Positions 23,416 through 31,116 of a stretch of DNA of 39,808 nucleotides are shown here, piece after piece (the first letter of the stretch is position 1; every line of letters begins with the position of its first letter). Below the pieces are notes generated by a model. It was not told the origin of the DNA. It was given only the letters and a program-made list of their open reading frames with translations, and made no database searches. This DNA comes from a virus. The stretch lies in IMG/VR virus record IMGVR_UViG_3300025151_000105, positions 1-39,808 of that record; one strand, given 5' to 3'. The position numbers were made by a program, and so were the translations under genes.

Positions 23416-24106
23416 TTTTTCTAAATGCCGATGTAGCCGTCGGCCAAAGTTCATGGCTAATCTCAAGACAGGCTTTGGCAACTTGTTGTATTTCCCACTG
23501 AGCCCCTTCATGTGAACGTAGTTTAACAAATTTAAGCAAGTTATTGAGATTGCAAGTCCCATAGTATTCCGTGTAAAGATTTTGCGGTAAAACCATTCTC
23601 GCTTGCTCACGACAGACTCCCTCTCTCATCAATGTATTAAATAGCACTAATGATTTTCTCACGTGCGATTCGATGGCAGCATTTGCTCTTTTACCATGAC
23701 CATAATCGGCAAGATCGGGAACAATAACAGGATTTATTTCATCTAGATTCGATGCTTGCCGATTCGTTTTGTGCTGCGTTCGAAATGTCTTTGGTGTGTA
23801 AAACTGAATGTCCTTATCTGTATATCGGCGTGAGATTTCATTGTATGACCATGTTCTATGTCTCATATGCTGAGAGCGAACAAACATAGGCACAACAAAA
23901 CGAAAAGTAACGACATTGTGCTCGAAGGTTGATGTGTGACGATGGTCCACCAAATACTTAATAAGTTTTTTATCTCTTGTCTCAAGTTCATTCTTGGTCA
24001 CTCCGAATGAAACTCGGGCAGAGTTTACGATCGTGAGGTCAGTTCCCATGTGATCGATTAAATCAACTCGCCCGATTTCGTCGTCGTATAAATAGATGCT
24101 TTTCAC
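23402..24106 (-). CDS. thyX: FAD-dependent thymidylate synthase
   Basis: A 234-residue ThyX; methylates dUMP to dTMP with methylenetetrahydrofolate, FAD and NADPH. The signature RHRxxSxNExSxRY is RHRTWSYNEISRRY at 82-95, with the substrate-binding REQARMVLP further on. Starts with GTG overlapping the previous stop (GTGA), with GAGG six bases upstream. Supplied with dUMP by the dUTPase; part of the run with RNR. Confidence 0.96.
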   Translation of the reverse strand: MKSIYLYDDEIGRVDLIDHMGTDLTIVNSARVSFGVTKNELETRDKKLIKYLVDHRHTSTFEHNVVTFRFVVPMFVRSQHMRHRTWSYNEISRRYTDKDIQFYTPKTFRTQHKTNRQASNLDEINPVIVPDLADYGHGKRANAAIESHVRKSLVLFNTLMREGVCREQARMVLPQNLYTEYYGTCNLNNLLKFVKLRSHEGAQWEIQQVAKACLEISHELWPTATSAFRKNDNI

Positions 24107-24318
24107 TCTTTTCCTCGAATAAATTTAATTTTCTTACCGGGATGTTGAGATGCTTTCATCATGGCCTCAATAACGGAGTTGGGTGCCTCAACTTCAATAA
24201 CATCAGACTCTTCAAGAATCTCTTTTTCAGTCTCGGGGGACTCAAGAAGAATGCTCTCGCTCTCTTCTCTGATAACCTCTTCAACTAAGTGTTTTAATTT
24301 CTCTTTTGTTAATTTCAT
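24103..24318 (-). CDS. small acidic protein with capsid-targeting-like N-terminus
   Basis: A 71-residue protein beginning MKLTKEKLKHLVEEVIREE, very similar to the start of the protein at 8238 (MKLTxExLxxLxxEV). The middle is acidic (ILLESPETEKEILEESD) and the end basic (HPGKKIKFIRGKE). VEE fits the T4 prohead protease rule. It may be an internal head protein (inference). ATGA overlaps on both sides. Confidence 0.55.
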   Translation of the reverse strand: MKLTKEKLKHLVEEVIREESESILLESPETEKEILEESDVIEVEAPNSVIEAMMKASQHPGKKIKFIRGKE

Positions 24319-24593
24319 TGTAGTCTCCCAAAAACATAATTTTCTAACACTAAATAGTTCGTCTCAGACCCAATAGTTACTTCATGAAGCATTCGCCTTT
24401 CAATAACAATTTTTTGAATCATCGTATTATAAAACTTAGAATCTTGTGCAATATCAAGGACCTCGCACACAACATATTGTGATTGTGGTGGGCGAAAGTC
24501 CTCTGGCATTAGCAACTGGACCGTATTGTCTATATTGTGATCCTCATCAATTGGATTGACAAGGAGATGACGATTTTCTGGTATAATACTCAT
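24315..24593 (-). CDS. GroES/gp31-like co-chaperonin
   Basis: A 92-residue protein starting IIPENRHLLVNPIDEDHN, then VQLLMPEDFRPP as the mobile-loop position, YVVCEVLDIAQD, and IVIERRMLHEVTIGSETNYLVLENYVFGRL. The strand order (xPxxRxLLVxPIxEE...LLPEDx...GEVLxxG-like...VxxxxYxLVxExxVxGxL) follows GroES and marine gp31-like co-chaperonins. The start at 24593 has GGAGG plus four bases. It would cap the phage GroEL or host GroEL. Confidence 0.7.
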   Translation of the reverse strand: MSIIPENRHLLVNPIDEDHNIDNTVQLLMPEDFRPPQSQYVVCEVLDIAQDSKFYNTMIQKIVIERRMLHEVTIGSETNYLVLENYVFGRLQ

Positions 24594-24601
24594 TATTCCT
24601 C

Positions 24602-26575
24602 CTAGATTTCGCAAGTATCGTTTGTGCAGAATTTGCTGCCTATTCCACCCTCATCGGTATCAACACGTTGGATTGGTGTAACATTTTTAATCATTTCCTC
24701 GTATTGTTCCTTTGTTATTGGTTCATAGGGTGCTTGCTCATAACCTGTCTCTTCATATCTTAGAAAAGATACGGCTTTGAGTCTGGTTTCATACATTTCT
24801 AAAGCATCTTTGATTTGATGTGCCTCATCTGGTTTAAATGTGACCGTAATTGAAACCGAATTATCTGCCCAGTAATGCTGATATTGTGCTGCAATCTCCA
24901 GCTGTTCCCACATGGAAACATCTCTCTTTCCCTTTTGGAAATGCGGCTCTTTGACTGGAAACTCTACACACAGTGTATTCGGCGAATATTTATCATCCTC
25001 AATCTTATAGCCTGCTTCACGAAGTGGGCCAATCAATTGTGAGTCTTTCGCAAAGCGAATACGACGAATATAATATTCATCCTCCGGAAAGTGGATGCCG
25101 GGGGTTGATCCGTTCAAAAGGGACACCGTTCCAGATGGCTTGATGGATGTCATCCGAACCGACCTTGGGATACATAGCCAATCCGAATATTCTTCATCCA
25201 GTTCTTTGACATGATCGTAAGCATTGTCGCACCACTCATACATGGCTCTTCGACCAAATTTGTTAAATGCTTGAATAACTCCGGTTTGGGACAAACCGAT
25301 TCGTCGGTTTTTAAGCATGAGTGCATTGGTCTCCGGCCAATGTGTGTTGGCAAGTGTAACGGTCTTTCCATACAGATATGCAATTTTTAAAGTTTTCAAG
25401 TAATCTTCATAAGTGTCGTGCTTCGCAGGATATGTCTCAACAAGGCAGCAAAGTTCGCCGTCCTCCAATTGTTGCTCAACACACGGGTTAAATCCCATAA
25501 CCTTTTGGTCATCGTAGCGTGGGCCGTCTTTCATACGGCCTCGGGTGCGAGCATTATCCAGCCAGATATATCCGGGCTCTCCGTTCTTTTGTGATTGCTC
25601 AGCATGCCATGAATAGTCCATTCCAACTTTTGCTTCGAAAGAGTTGTTCGATCCCCAGCGATGATGATAGAGTTTTTCTTCATCATTTTTCATCGTAAGA
25701 TATTCACGATCATCATGCTGACCCAATGCGAGAGCAGCACTACGACGTACATTACCTGCAACGACACAACGACCAATGAGGTTTTCAGTGTCAACAATAT
25801 CAACCGAAGAAATCGTCTCGCCGATGCGAGATGTGTAAAGTTCTTTAAGAGCATTATGTAGTTCCTCTAGTGGTCCGTGACCAGAAGCAGTCCCTCCAAA
25901 TCCTTTGATAGGAGACCCCGGTGGTCTTATTAGTGAGTAATCAAATTGGGGAATTTTTTTGGCGAAAAAAAAGCCGTCGAGAAGGATCTGGACCGATTGG
26001 ACCCATCCTTCACGAGAATCCGCAACTTTGTAAACTTCATCTGTATACTCTGGTTCTTTAATCTCACATGTTCCTGCACCTAATGTATCAAAACCTACAC
26101 CGATTCCAACCATGAGAGCATCCATCATCCATGCGAAGATGTATCCACCTTTTGAGCTTATCTCTCTTGTTGAGCGGAAGGCACAATTAAAAAGGCCCGC
26201 ACCTGTTCGTTCGTAAATAAACTTGGTGCCCATCATCCAAAGGCCACGGCCCGGTGGGGTCCATTTAAGAGTAAACAATCTTTCGTATGCATCTTTGGCA
26301 GTTCTTTGAGCTTTCTGGTCATTCCACTCCAAACCTAATGCATGAACATGTCTCTTCTGAATGTCAAACATTCCTTCAATTACACGGCGGCAAGTTTGAA
26401 ACCACTCTTCTGTTCCAGATGCTCCCTCGGAAAACTCACTCAAGCGACGAGCATATGTTCGCTTAAAAGTGATGTAACCAACCGGACCCCATGGAACCTC
26501 TCGATCTTTGTAATTGTTTATAAAATTGTCCGAAAGCTTGAACTTGCGAACATTGACCTCGCTTATCTTAAACAT
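24602..26575 (-). CDS. nrdJ: class II (adenosylcobalamin-dependent) ribonucleoside-triphosphate reductase
   Basis: A 657-residue monomeric RTPR type enzyme. PWGPVGYITFKRTYARR opens the protein; LFNCAFRST carries Cys131, NPCVEQ has Cys363 and Glu365 for radical chemistry, GELCCL the second cysteine and the redox pair is Cys650/Cys655 in CTNDTC. It makes dNTPs from NTPs using B12 and no oxygen, so it needs a cobalamin-containing host. AGGAG precedes ATG. No NrdA/NrdB in the window. Confidence 0.95.
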   Translation of the reverse strand: MFKISEVNVRKFKLSDNFINNYKDREVPWGPVGYITFKRTYARRLSEFSEGASGTEEWFQTCRRVIEGMFDIQKRHVHALGLEWNDQKAQRTAKDAYERLFTLKWTPPGRGLWMMGTKFIYERTGAGLFNCAFRSTREISSKGGYIFAWMMDALMVGIGVGFDTLGAGTCEIKEPEYTDEVYKVADSREGWVQSVQILLDGFFFAKKIPQFDYSLIRPPGSPIKGFGGTASGHGPLEELHNALKELYTSRIGETISSVDIVDTENLIGRCVVAGNVRRSAALALGQHDDREYLTMKNDEEKLYHHRWGSNNSFEAKVGMDYSWHAEQSQKNGEPGYIWLDNARTRGRMKDGPRYDDQKVMGFNPCVEQQLEDGELCCLVETYPAKHDTYEDYLKTLKIAYLYGKTVTLANTHWPETNALMLKNRRIGLSQTGVIQAFNKFGRRAMYEWCDNAYDHVKELDEEYSDWLCIPRSVRMTSIKPSGTVSLLNGSTPGIHFPEDEYYIRRIRFAKDSQLIGPLREAGYKIEDDKYSPNTLCVEFPVKEPHFQKGKRDVSMWEQLEIAAQYQHYWADNSVSITVTFKPDEAHQIKDALEMYETRLKAVSFLRYEETGYEQAPYEPITKEQYEEMIKNVTPIQRVDTDEGGIGSKFCTNDTCEI

Positions 26576-26584
26576 TTGTAACTC

Positions 26585-27946
26585 CTATTTCGATAATAAA
26601 TGTGAATATTTATTTTTGATGTGTTCTTTGGCATTCTCAACAGGATTGGCTCTTTGATGTTCAAGCTCCTCTTGATCCTCCAGTATTTTTATGCAGACAT
26701 TCGCTGTATCCATAAATATGGGTAAAACCAAACCATCGGGACCATTACGGTTCTTCGCAAGGAAGATACGACCCATGTTGGCTTTCTTGTCTTCAATTGT
26801 TCTTGATACAGTGAAAATAAAGTCTGCAACGAAGCATTTGTTGAATGCCTCCGAGATTGCTTCCATCGTAATGACTTCAGCATTTAGCCCAGATCGGTTG
26901 GTTTGTGAAGCCGTCCATATTGGACATTCCATAGTCTGGGCAATACCACGGAGTTCTTCATATAATGTTTCCAATTCATGTCTCTTTTCATTACGAGATT
27001 TGACTGGTCTCAAAAGATCAGCATAGTCAACAATCACCATATCTGGATGGATGCCTCTTTTCTTGAGCTTATCCAAATGGTTCTTAATTGATTGTGTCGT
27101 TGCTGATTTAGTTGGATACTCTTTCACGATGAGATTTCCCTCGATGTCTGAGATTTGGTCAAAGATTTCCTCTTTGTTCATCATCAGATCGTTGAGCGGG
27201 ATTCCCGTGATACAAGAATCATATCTCTGGCCGACAACCGTATCGCCCAATTCAAGAGTGTAATGCACAACAGTCTTGCCCTCTTTGAGTGCTTGTGATC
27301 CTAGATGGACCAAGACCATTGATTTACCAGCCCCAGTAGGAGCAATAACCACGCCAAGTTCAGACTTACCAAGGCCACCTTTACAAAAGCCGTCCATTCG
27401 TTCCCATCCTGTTGTGATTGGATTTCTTGCTTTAATTTTAAATCTAGATTCAAAGTCAGCCATCCAATCGTGACCGAAGTTATTATCAGAACCGAGTTTA
27501 AGAGCGTCATTTATCACCTTTGAAATTTCGTCAAATGACGAGGATTTTAGAAGACCAACCGACTTCATCATGGCTTGCTTTAAGACTTGCTTGCGGCAAA
27601 AATCCATTGCGGTATCTTTAACAAATTCAGCACCATCCACCATTGATGATGAGATAATGCGAGTGTAATAATCTCTTACTTGTTTTTGAACTGCTGCATC
27701 ATACTCACTGATGCCTGATTTAAATATAGTGGCAAGAATCTCATATGATGGATGAACACCATATCTCTGTCTGTAATCAAGTATTACCTGAACGAAGACT
27801 TGAAGATATTTTGTCTCAAGAAACTCTATGTCCAAAACTTCTGTGATTTGATCACAAAAAGGTCGATCCTGTAACATAAGCTGGCAAAGTTTCTCTTGAA
27901 AGTTTTTACCAAACTTAGAAAAGTTGTCTGTTTTTTGTTGTTGCAT
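26585..27946 (-). CDS. replicative DNA helicase, gp41/DnaB-like
   Basis: A 453-residue hexameric helicase of the RecA fold; unwinds DNA ahead of the polymerase. A helical N-domain (1-155) precedes GLGKSELGVVIAPTGAGKS (Walker A 202-209), DMVIVDYADLL (Walker B) and TASQTNRSG. GGAG five bases before ATG, within 19 bases identical to the site of the 5'-3' exonuclease. It has the strongest promoter in the window (27968-27996). Confidence 0.94.
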   Translation of the reverse strand: MQQQKTDNFSKFGKNFQEKLCQLMLQDRPFCDQITEVLDIEFLETKYLQVFVQVILDYRQRYGVHPSYEILATIFKSGISEYDAAVQKQVRDYYTRIISSSMVDGAEFVKDTAMDFCRKQVLKQAMMKSVGLLKSSSFDEISKVINDALKLGSDNNFGHDWMADFESRFKIKARNPITTGWERMDGFCKGGLGKSELGVVIAPTGAGKSMVLVHLGSQALKEGKTVVHYTLELGDTVVGQRYDSCITGIPLNDLMMNKEEIFDQISDIEGNLIVKEYPTKSATTQSIKNHLDKLKKRGIHPDMVIVDYADLLRPVKSRNEKRHELETLYEELRGIAQTMECPIWTASQTNRSGLNAEVITMEAISEAFNKCFVADFIFTVSRTIEDKKANMGRIFLAKNRNGPDGLVLPIFMDTANVCIKILEDQEELEHQRANPVENAKEHIKNKYSHLLSK

Positions 27947-27967
27947 ATTTGCTCCGATGTATATAAA

Positions 27968-27996
27968 TATTATAACATGTTTTTAACTGACTGTCA
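27968..27996 (-). promoter_or_regulatory. perfect consensus sigma70 promoter
   Basis: TTGACA (27991-27996), 17 bases, TATAAT (27968-27973), with TGT before the -10. It starts a transcript for helicase and RNR. Confidence 0.92.
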
Positions 27997-28024
27997 AGTT
28001 TGCAAATTAATTTTTTATAGTCAT

Positions 28025-28062
28025 AAAAAAAGATTATGCCCGTCAAAAGAGGCATTTCTTTA
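28025..28062 (-). terminator. Rho-independent terminator
   Basis: On the minus strand AAAGAAATGCC pairs, with mismatches, to GGCATAATCTTT across a loop, followed by seven T. It separates the membrane-protein genes from the helicase promoter. Confidence 0.7.
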
Positions 28063-28118
28063 AAATAAATTTAATTTATTTTTTTTATTAAGTCTAAATT
28101 ATTCTCAAAAGTAACGAG

Positions 28119-28469
28119 TTAAGGTTTCATCAGCAATTGGATTATTACGATAGCAAAGGCTAATATCGTGCAAATTATCGTTTTTAATGAGAATGGTGAC
28201 TCACCAAGATAATACCATGTCAAAAGTGGAAATGTTACATACGATAATGAGAAACCAATAAATCTAGCGGTCCAAAGCTCTGGGGAATGGGCCATCATAT
28301 ATCTGGTGCCATACATCCACATCAATGAGCAGGGTATAGCAAATATAAAAGATAGTAAAATAGACTTATCTTTCCAATATTCAGATATGAATTGAGAGTT
28401 TGATAAAAACCAAGATGTGATGTGGCCACCTATGAAGAACAAAACCCCAATAAGTAATTCTTTACTCAC
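28119..28469 (-). CDS. conserved phage membrane protein
   Basis: A 116-residue protein with four predicted transmembrane helices (LLIGVLFFIGGHITSWFL, ILLSFIFAIPCSLMWMYG, FIGFSLSYVTFPLLTWYY, TIICTILAFAIVIIQLL). Starts with GTG after GAGG. Short four-helix proteins like this recur in marine phages without known role. Overlaps the preceding gene by eight bases. Confidence 0.65.
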   Translation of the reverse strand: MSKELLIGVLFFIGGHITSWFLSNSQFISEYWKDKSILLSFIFAIPCSLMWMYGTRYMMAHSPELWTARFIGFSLSYVTFPLLTWYYLGESPFSLKTIICTILAFAIVIIQLLMKP

Positions 28470-28689
28470 TCTTCACCTCAATAGAAGATGTGTCTCTATT
28501 GAAAAGATCAGTCGTAAATGCTGTGGTGGTCTCAGGATATTGTGCATATGCTTTAATTTGTATTGTCTTGGTATCACGAGATACTTCTTCACATGTCCAC
28601 AGATATTCAATATCCCATTTATCACCTTCCAAGAAGATAGGCTGTGCTGTGATACAGGTTGCTATTATAGATACAAAATAAGAATTCAT
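28462..28689 (-). CDS. small exported protein, possible lipoprotein
   Basis: A 75-residue protein with a signal-like N-terminus (MNSYFVSIIATC); IATC is close to a lipobox but has Thr before the Cys. The mature part is mainly polar and beta-rich (KTIQIKAYAQYPETTT). GGAGG precedes the ATG. It may work with the membrane protein downstream, for example in envelope interaction; no family recognised. Confidence 0.55.
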   Translation of the reverse strand: MNSYFVSIIATCITAQPIFLEGDKWDIEYLWTCEEVSRDTKTIQIKAYAQYPETTTAFTTDLFNRDTSSIEVKSE

Positions 28690-28712
28690 GATAAGTCCTC
28701 CGTGGATAGTAA

Positions 28713-29666
28713 TTATGCCGTAATTCGTCTAAAAGCAGTATAGAGATCATCAAACCTGTAAGATCCAAAGCCATCCTTGATCATCATTGCTTTTATCATT
28801 GTAATATTTACTTCTGGTTCAAATTCTGAGACATTATACATCACCTTGCTTTTTGTTGTTGGAGACATAGTTGGATGATACAGTTGCATAATATTGTAAT
28901 TAGATTGGATTAATGTGGAATTACTTATAATTTTGTTGTGACAAGAGAGTTTCTTCCCAACATTTCGGCAATGTTCGACTAGTTGGTTTGCACTCACACT
29001 GCCTGAATCCTTCATAAATCCAAATCTTTTTTTCATTGTCCCCAAGCCAACACGAGGCACTCCACTAATGTTATCTGATGCATCTCCTGCTACAGCACGG
29101 GCAAGTGCAAAGTTATTTGGATGAATACCAAAATCATCAACAATACTCGCTTCTGTTGTTATTGTATCTTGGATTGGACGATAGATCTTCGTTTCATTGT
29201 CACACAACTGAAAGAAATCCTTGTCGCTTGATACAATAATCTTGCTGCGGCCAGCATAGTGATCCGATCTACACAGAACAGCAATGACATCATCCGCTTC
29301 AATATTATCTGCCATGACTTGAATCACAGGCATCTCATTAAGATACTCAACAAGTCTGTAAAACTGATAAGCTTTGTTCTTTTCTTGTTCCTCCGGAGAT
29401 AACTCATACATACGACGGTTAAAGCGGACAGGTGATCTGCCGCCTTTGTAATCCTTGTTCTGTGCTTTTCGTCGTTGACTTCCGCCTTGACCATCCCAAC
29501 AGATGACTACCTCGTCTGGTTCAAACATTCTCATAACTTTCTGTAGAGATTTTAGGAAGCCCATGCAGCCGCCGATTGGATTACCCTTTGAATCAATCGT
29601 AGGATTGACGATGTAAGATCTGATGAACATGTTCAGTCCATCAATTAACATTACCTCATTTTTCAT
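28713..29666 (-). CDS. 5'-3' exonuclease / flap nuclease (RNase H-like, T4 Rnh type)
   Basis: A 317-residue structure-specific nuclease. Acidic motifs are LIDGLNMF (Asp9), VVICWDGQGG, NIEADDVIA, SSDKDFFQL and GDASDNISGVPRVGLGT with a helix-hairpin-helix. It would remove RNA primers and flaps during lagging-strand synthesis. GGAG five bases before ATG in a 19-base context shared with the helicase gene. Confidence 0.92.
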   Translation of the reverse strand: MKNEVMLIDGLNMFIRSYIVNPTIDSKGNPIGGCMGFLKSLQKVMRMFEPDEVVICWDGQGGSQRRKAQNKDYKGGRSPVRFNRRMYELSPEEQEKNKAYQFYRLVEYLNEMPVIQVMADNIEADDVIAVLCRSDHYAGRSKIIVSSDKDFFQLCDNETKIYRPIQDTITTEASIVDDFGIHPNNFALARAVAGDASDNISGVPRVGLGTMKKRFGFMKDSGSVSANQLVEHCRNVGKKLSCHNKIISNSTLIQSNYNIMQLYHPTMSPTTKSKVMYNVSEFEPEVNITMIKAMMIKDGFGSYRFDDLYTAFRRITA

Positions 29667-30147
29667 ATTTGCTCCGATGTATTTTTTTAAGTTTTAAATA
29701 TTGTTCATTTTCTCTTGCTTCTTTCCAAGCGACATAGAAAATATCTGCCGAGTGTGCCTTCTCGGAAACCATTCTGTCTTCAGCAAGTGGTAATATCTCC
29801 CATTTATTGGTGACCTTTTGCCACTTGCGACCAGACGGATGATTGGCGTACCTTCGAGATCTTGTGAATCCCATGTGAAGAAACTTCTTTGCCATGTCTG
29901 CTCCAACAAAGTCACCTGCTTTGAGATAATCATAGAACATCTGAAGGATCTTTGTAGAAGACTCCATGGCAATTTGCCGTGTTTTAAATCGCCAATGTTG
30001 GCAAATTTCAGACTTGTATGGCTCACAGGTAAGAACACCCTGCTGCCCTTTGCCAATGCGATAAAGTTGTGGATTATCACGATAATTTACATCGTTTCGC
30101 CACTCGTATGTTGATGGTTCAAAATCAACGTAAGATGGTTTTTTCAT
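29656..30147 (-). CDS. DUF4385 family protein
   Basis: A 163-residue protein with the DUF4385 features NPQLYRIGKGQQGVLTCEPYKSEI, HWRFKTxxIA, MAKKFLHMGFTRSRRYANH and ARENEQYLKLKK. The family is common in T4-like phages; the role is unknown. Start at 30147 (GAGG plus five bases) rather than 30180. Overlaps the exonuclease start by 11 bases. Confidence 0.85.
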   Translation of the reverse strand: MKKPSYVDFEPSTYEWRNDVNYRDNPQLYRIGKGQQGVLTCEPYKSEICQHWRFKTRQIAMESSTKILQMFYDYLKAGDFVGADMAKKFLHMGFTRSRRYANHPSGRKWQKVTNKWEILPLAEDRMVSEKAHSADIFYVAWKEARENEQYLKLKKIHRSKYEK

Positions 30148-30568
30148 TTCGTCCTCTTGCATGTCTTTTGGACACCACATTGTTTGGAAAGCCGTCTTGT
30201 TCCCATTTATTTACACTAAATGACTTAGAAGGAATATTTTTATATGTATCAAGTTTATAATAATAAACTTCTCCGTTTTTGTTGACACCGGCCAACCAGT
30301 GAATACCGTGTGCAGCATAATCAAGTGAGTTTCTAGTTTTTCCATTATGGCTAACTCGCTCACCTGACCGATCTACAATTTTAGTAATTGAATTACCAGA
30401 CATAGTTTTCACTTGCACTGTTTCAAAATGATCTCCCATATCTACAACAAGATCGTAAACCGCATCTCTAGAAGATGGAGTATTGACAATCCAGCCTTTT
30501 TTTATTAGGTCCAGATAAACTGTTATTTCACTCCTATCTCCTGATTGATTGGATGTATCTCTATACAC
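30125..30568 (-). CDS. putative PD-(D/E)XK endonuclease
   Basis: A 147-residue protein. GDRSEITVYLDLIKKGW (Glu14), AVYDLVVDMG (Asp39) and FETVQVKT (Gln52, Lys54) are the E, D and (E/Q)xK core of small PD-(D/E)XK nucleases such as group I intron-type enzymes. The frame extends to 30619, but AAGGAGG plus four bases precedes GTG at 30568. First gene behind the promoter at 30591-30619. It may act in recombination, repair or as a homing-type nuclease. Confidence 0.7.
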   Translation of the reverse strand: MYRDTSNQSGDRSEITVYLDLIKKGWIVNTPSSRDAVYDLVVDMGDHFETVQVKTMSGNSITKIVDRSGERVSHNGKTRNSLDYAAHGIHWLAGVNKNGEVYYYKLDTYKNIPSKSFSVNKWEQDGFPNNVVSKRHARGRNEKTILR

Positions 30569-30590
30569 TCTTCCTCCTTTTAATGTATAT

Positions 30591-30619
30591 AATGTAACAT
30601 GCCCCAAGACGGTTGTCAA
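30591..30619 (-). promoter_or_regulatory. sigma70-type promoter
   Basis: TTGACA (30614-30619), 17 bases, TACATT (30591-30596), TGT before the -10. Drives nuclease, DUF4385 and exonuclease genes. Confidence 0.87.
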
Positions 30620-30627
30620 GGGGCATG
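30598..30627 (-). other. inverted repeat around the -35 box
   Basis: CATGCCCC (30620-30627 on the minus strand) and GGGGCATG (30598-30605) flank a loop containing the -35 region, as at 19438-19467. Confidence 0.7.
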
Positions 30628-30649
30628 AGAGAAAATAAATAAAATAAAT

Positions 30650-30844
30650 TTATTCTTCTTTTTCCAAAGCTATCGTACTTTTGATTATATCAGTAGCCTG
30701 CTTTTTGACTTCACGTAGGGCCTTACGAGCTCTGACTCCCGCTGACTTGTTCCCACTCAAGTTCTTGAGAAGGTCTACTTCTATAGAAATTAGAAGATTT
30801 TTTAGTTCTTCGTATTGGTTTCGAATTTTTTCTGCGGACTGCAT
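30650..30844 (-). CDS. histone H1-like (Hc1-type) basic protein
   Basis: A 64-residue, Lys-rich helical protein: YEELKNLLISIEVDLLKN, then GNKSAGVRARKALREVKKQA. The LLxSIxxDLxKxxxGNKxAxxRxRxxxxxxxKxA pattern resembles the chlamydial Hc1 / bacterial histone H1-like family, which binds and compacts DNA. It may coat phage or host DNA. GGAG seven bases before the ATG at 30844. It lies inside the end of the preceding gene (122-base overlap). Confidence 0.6.
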   Translation of the reverse strand: MQSAEKIRNQYEELKNLLISIEVDLLKNLSGNKSAGVRARKALREVKKQATDIIKSTIALEKEE

Positions 30845-31046
30845 AATAATACTCCTCATAGGTTTCGGGTTTATCTAAATATTTCAAATCAGACAAAAAA
30901 ACCCATTCAATATCTAAGGTCAATATGTCCAAAATTGGTATATATTTCTTATGATCCTCTGTTACTCGGGTCATTAGTCTATAAGGAATATCATCAAATT
31001 CCTCATAACAAACGATGCTTCCAAAGGGCCAAAGGGTTTTTGCCAT
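30723..31046 (-). CDS. small SH3-like protein with long basic tail
   Basis: A 107-residue protein. Residues 1-65 (LWPFGSIVCYEEFDD ... YIPILDILTLDIEWVFLSDL) resemble the small beta-barrel group; then comes an Arg/Lys-rich tail (RRKNSKPIRRTKKSS) coded within the Hc1-like gene. AAGGAG precedes the ATG at 31046. The tail could be real, or an unseen frame error could have extended the frame. Function unknown. Confidence 0.5.
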   Translation of the reverse strand: MAKTLWPFGSIVCYEEFDDIPYRLMTRVTEDHKKYIPILDILTLDIEWVFLSDLKYLDKPETYEEYYYAVRRKNSKPIRRTKKSSNFYRSRPSQELEWEQVSGSQSS

Positions 31047-31065
31047 AACAACTCCTTCTATAAAT

Positions 31066-31093
31066 AGTAAAACCGCCCCCAAAAGTGGGGGCG
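31066..31093 (-). terminator. Rho-independent terminator
   Basis: On the minus strand CGCCCCC-ACTTTT-GGGGGCG is followed by GTTTTAC. It ends the RecA transcript. Confidence 0.8.
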
Positions 31094-31116
31094 ATATACT
31101 ATAAACACTGATTCAC

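Noticed and set aside
23416-23610. N-terminal extension of the SH3-like gene
   Set aside because: It lies within thyX in another frame and lacks the pattern of the family; the ATG at 23415 fits better.
28050-28110. AT-rich stretch as a replication origin
   Set aside because: It is low complexity and next to a terminator, but has no iterons or initiator sites; composition alone is not enough.
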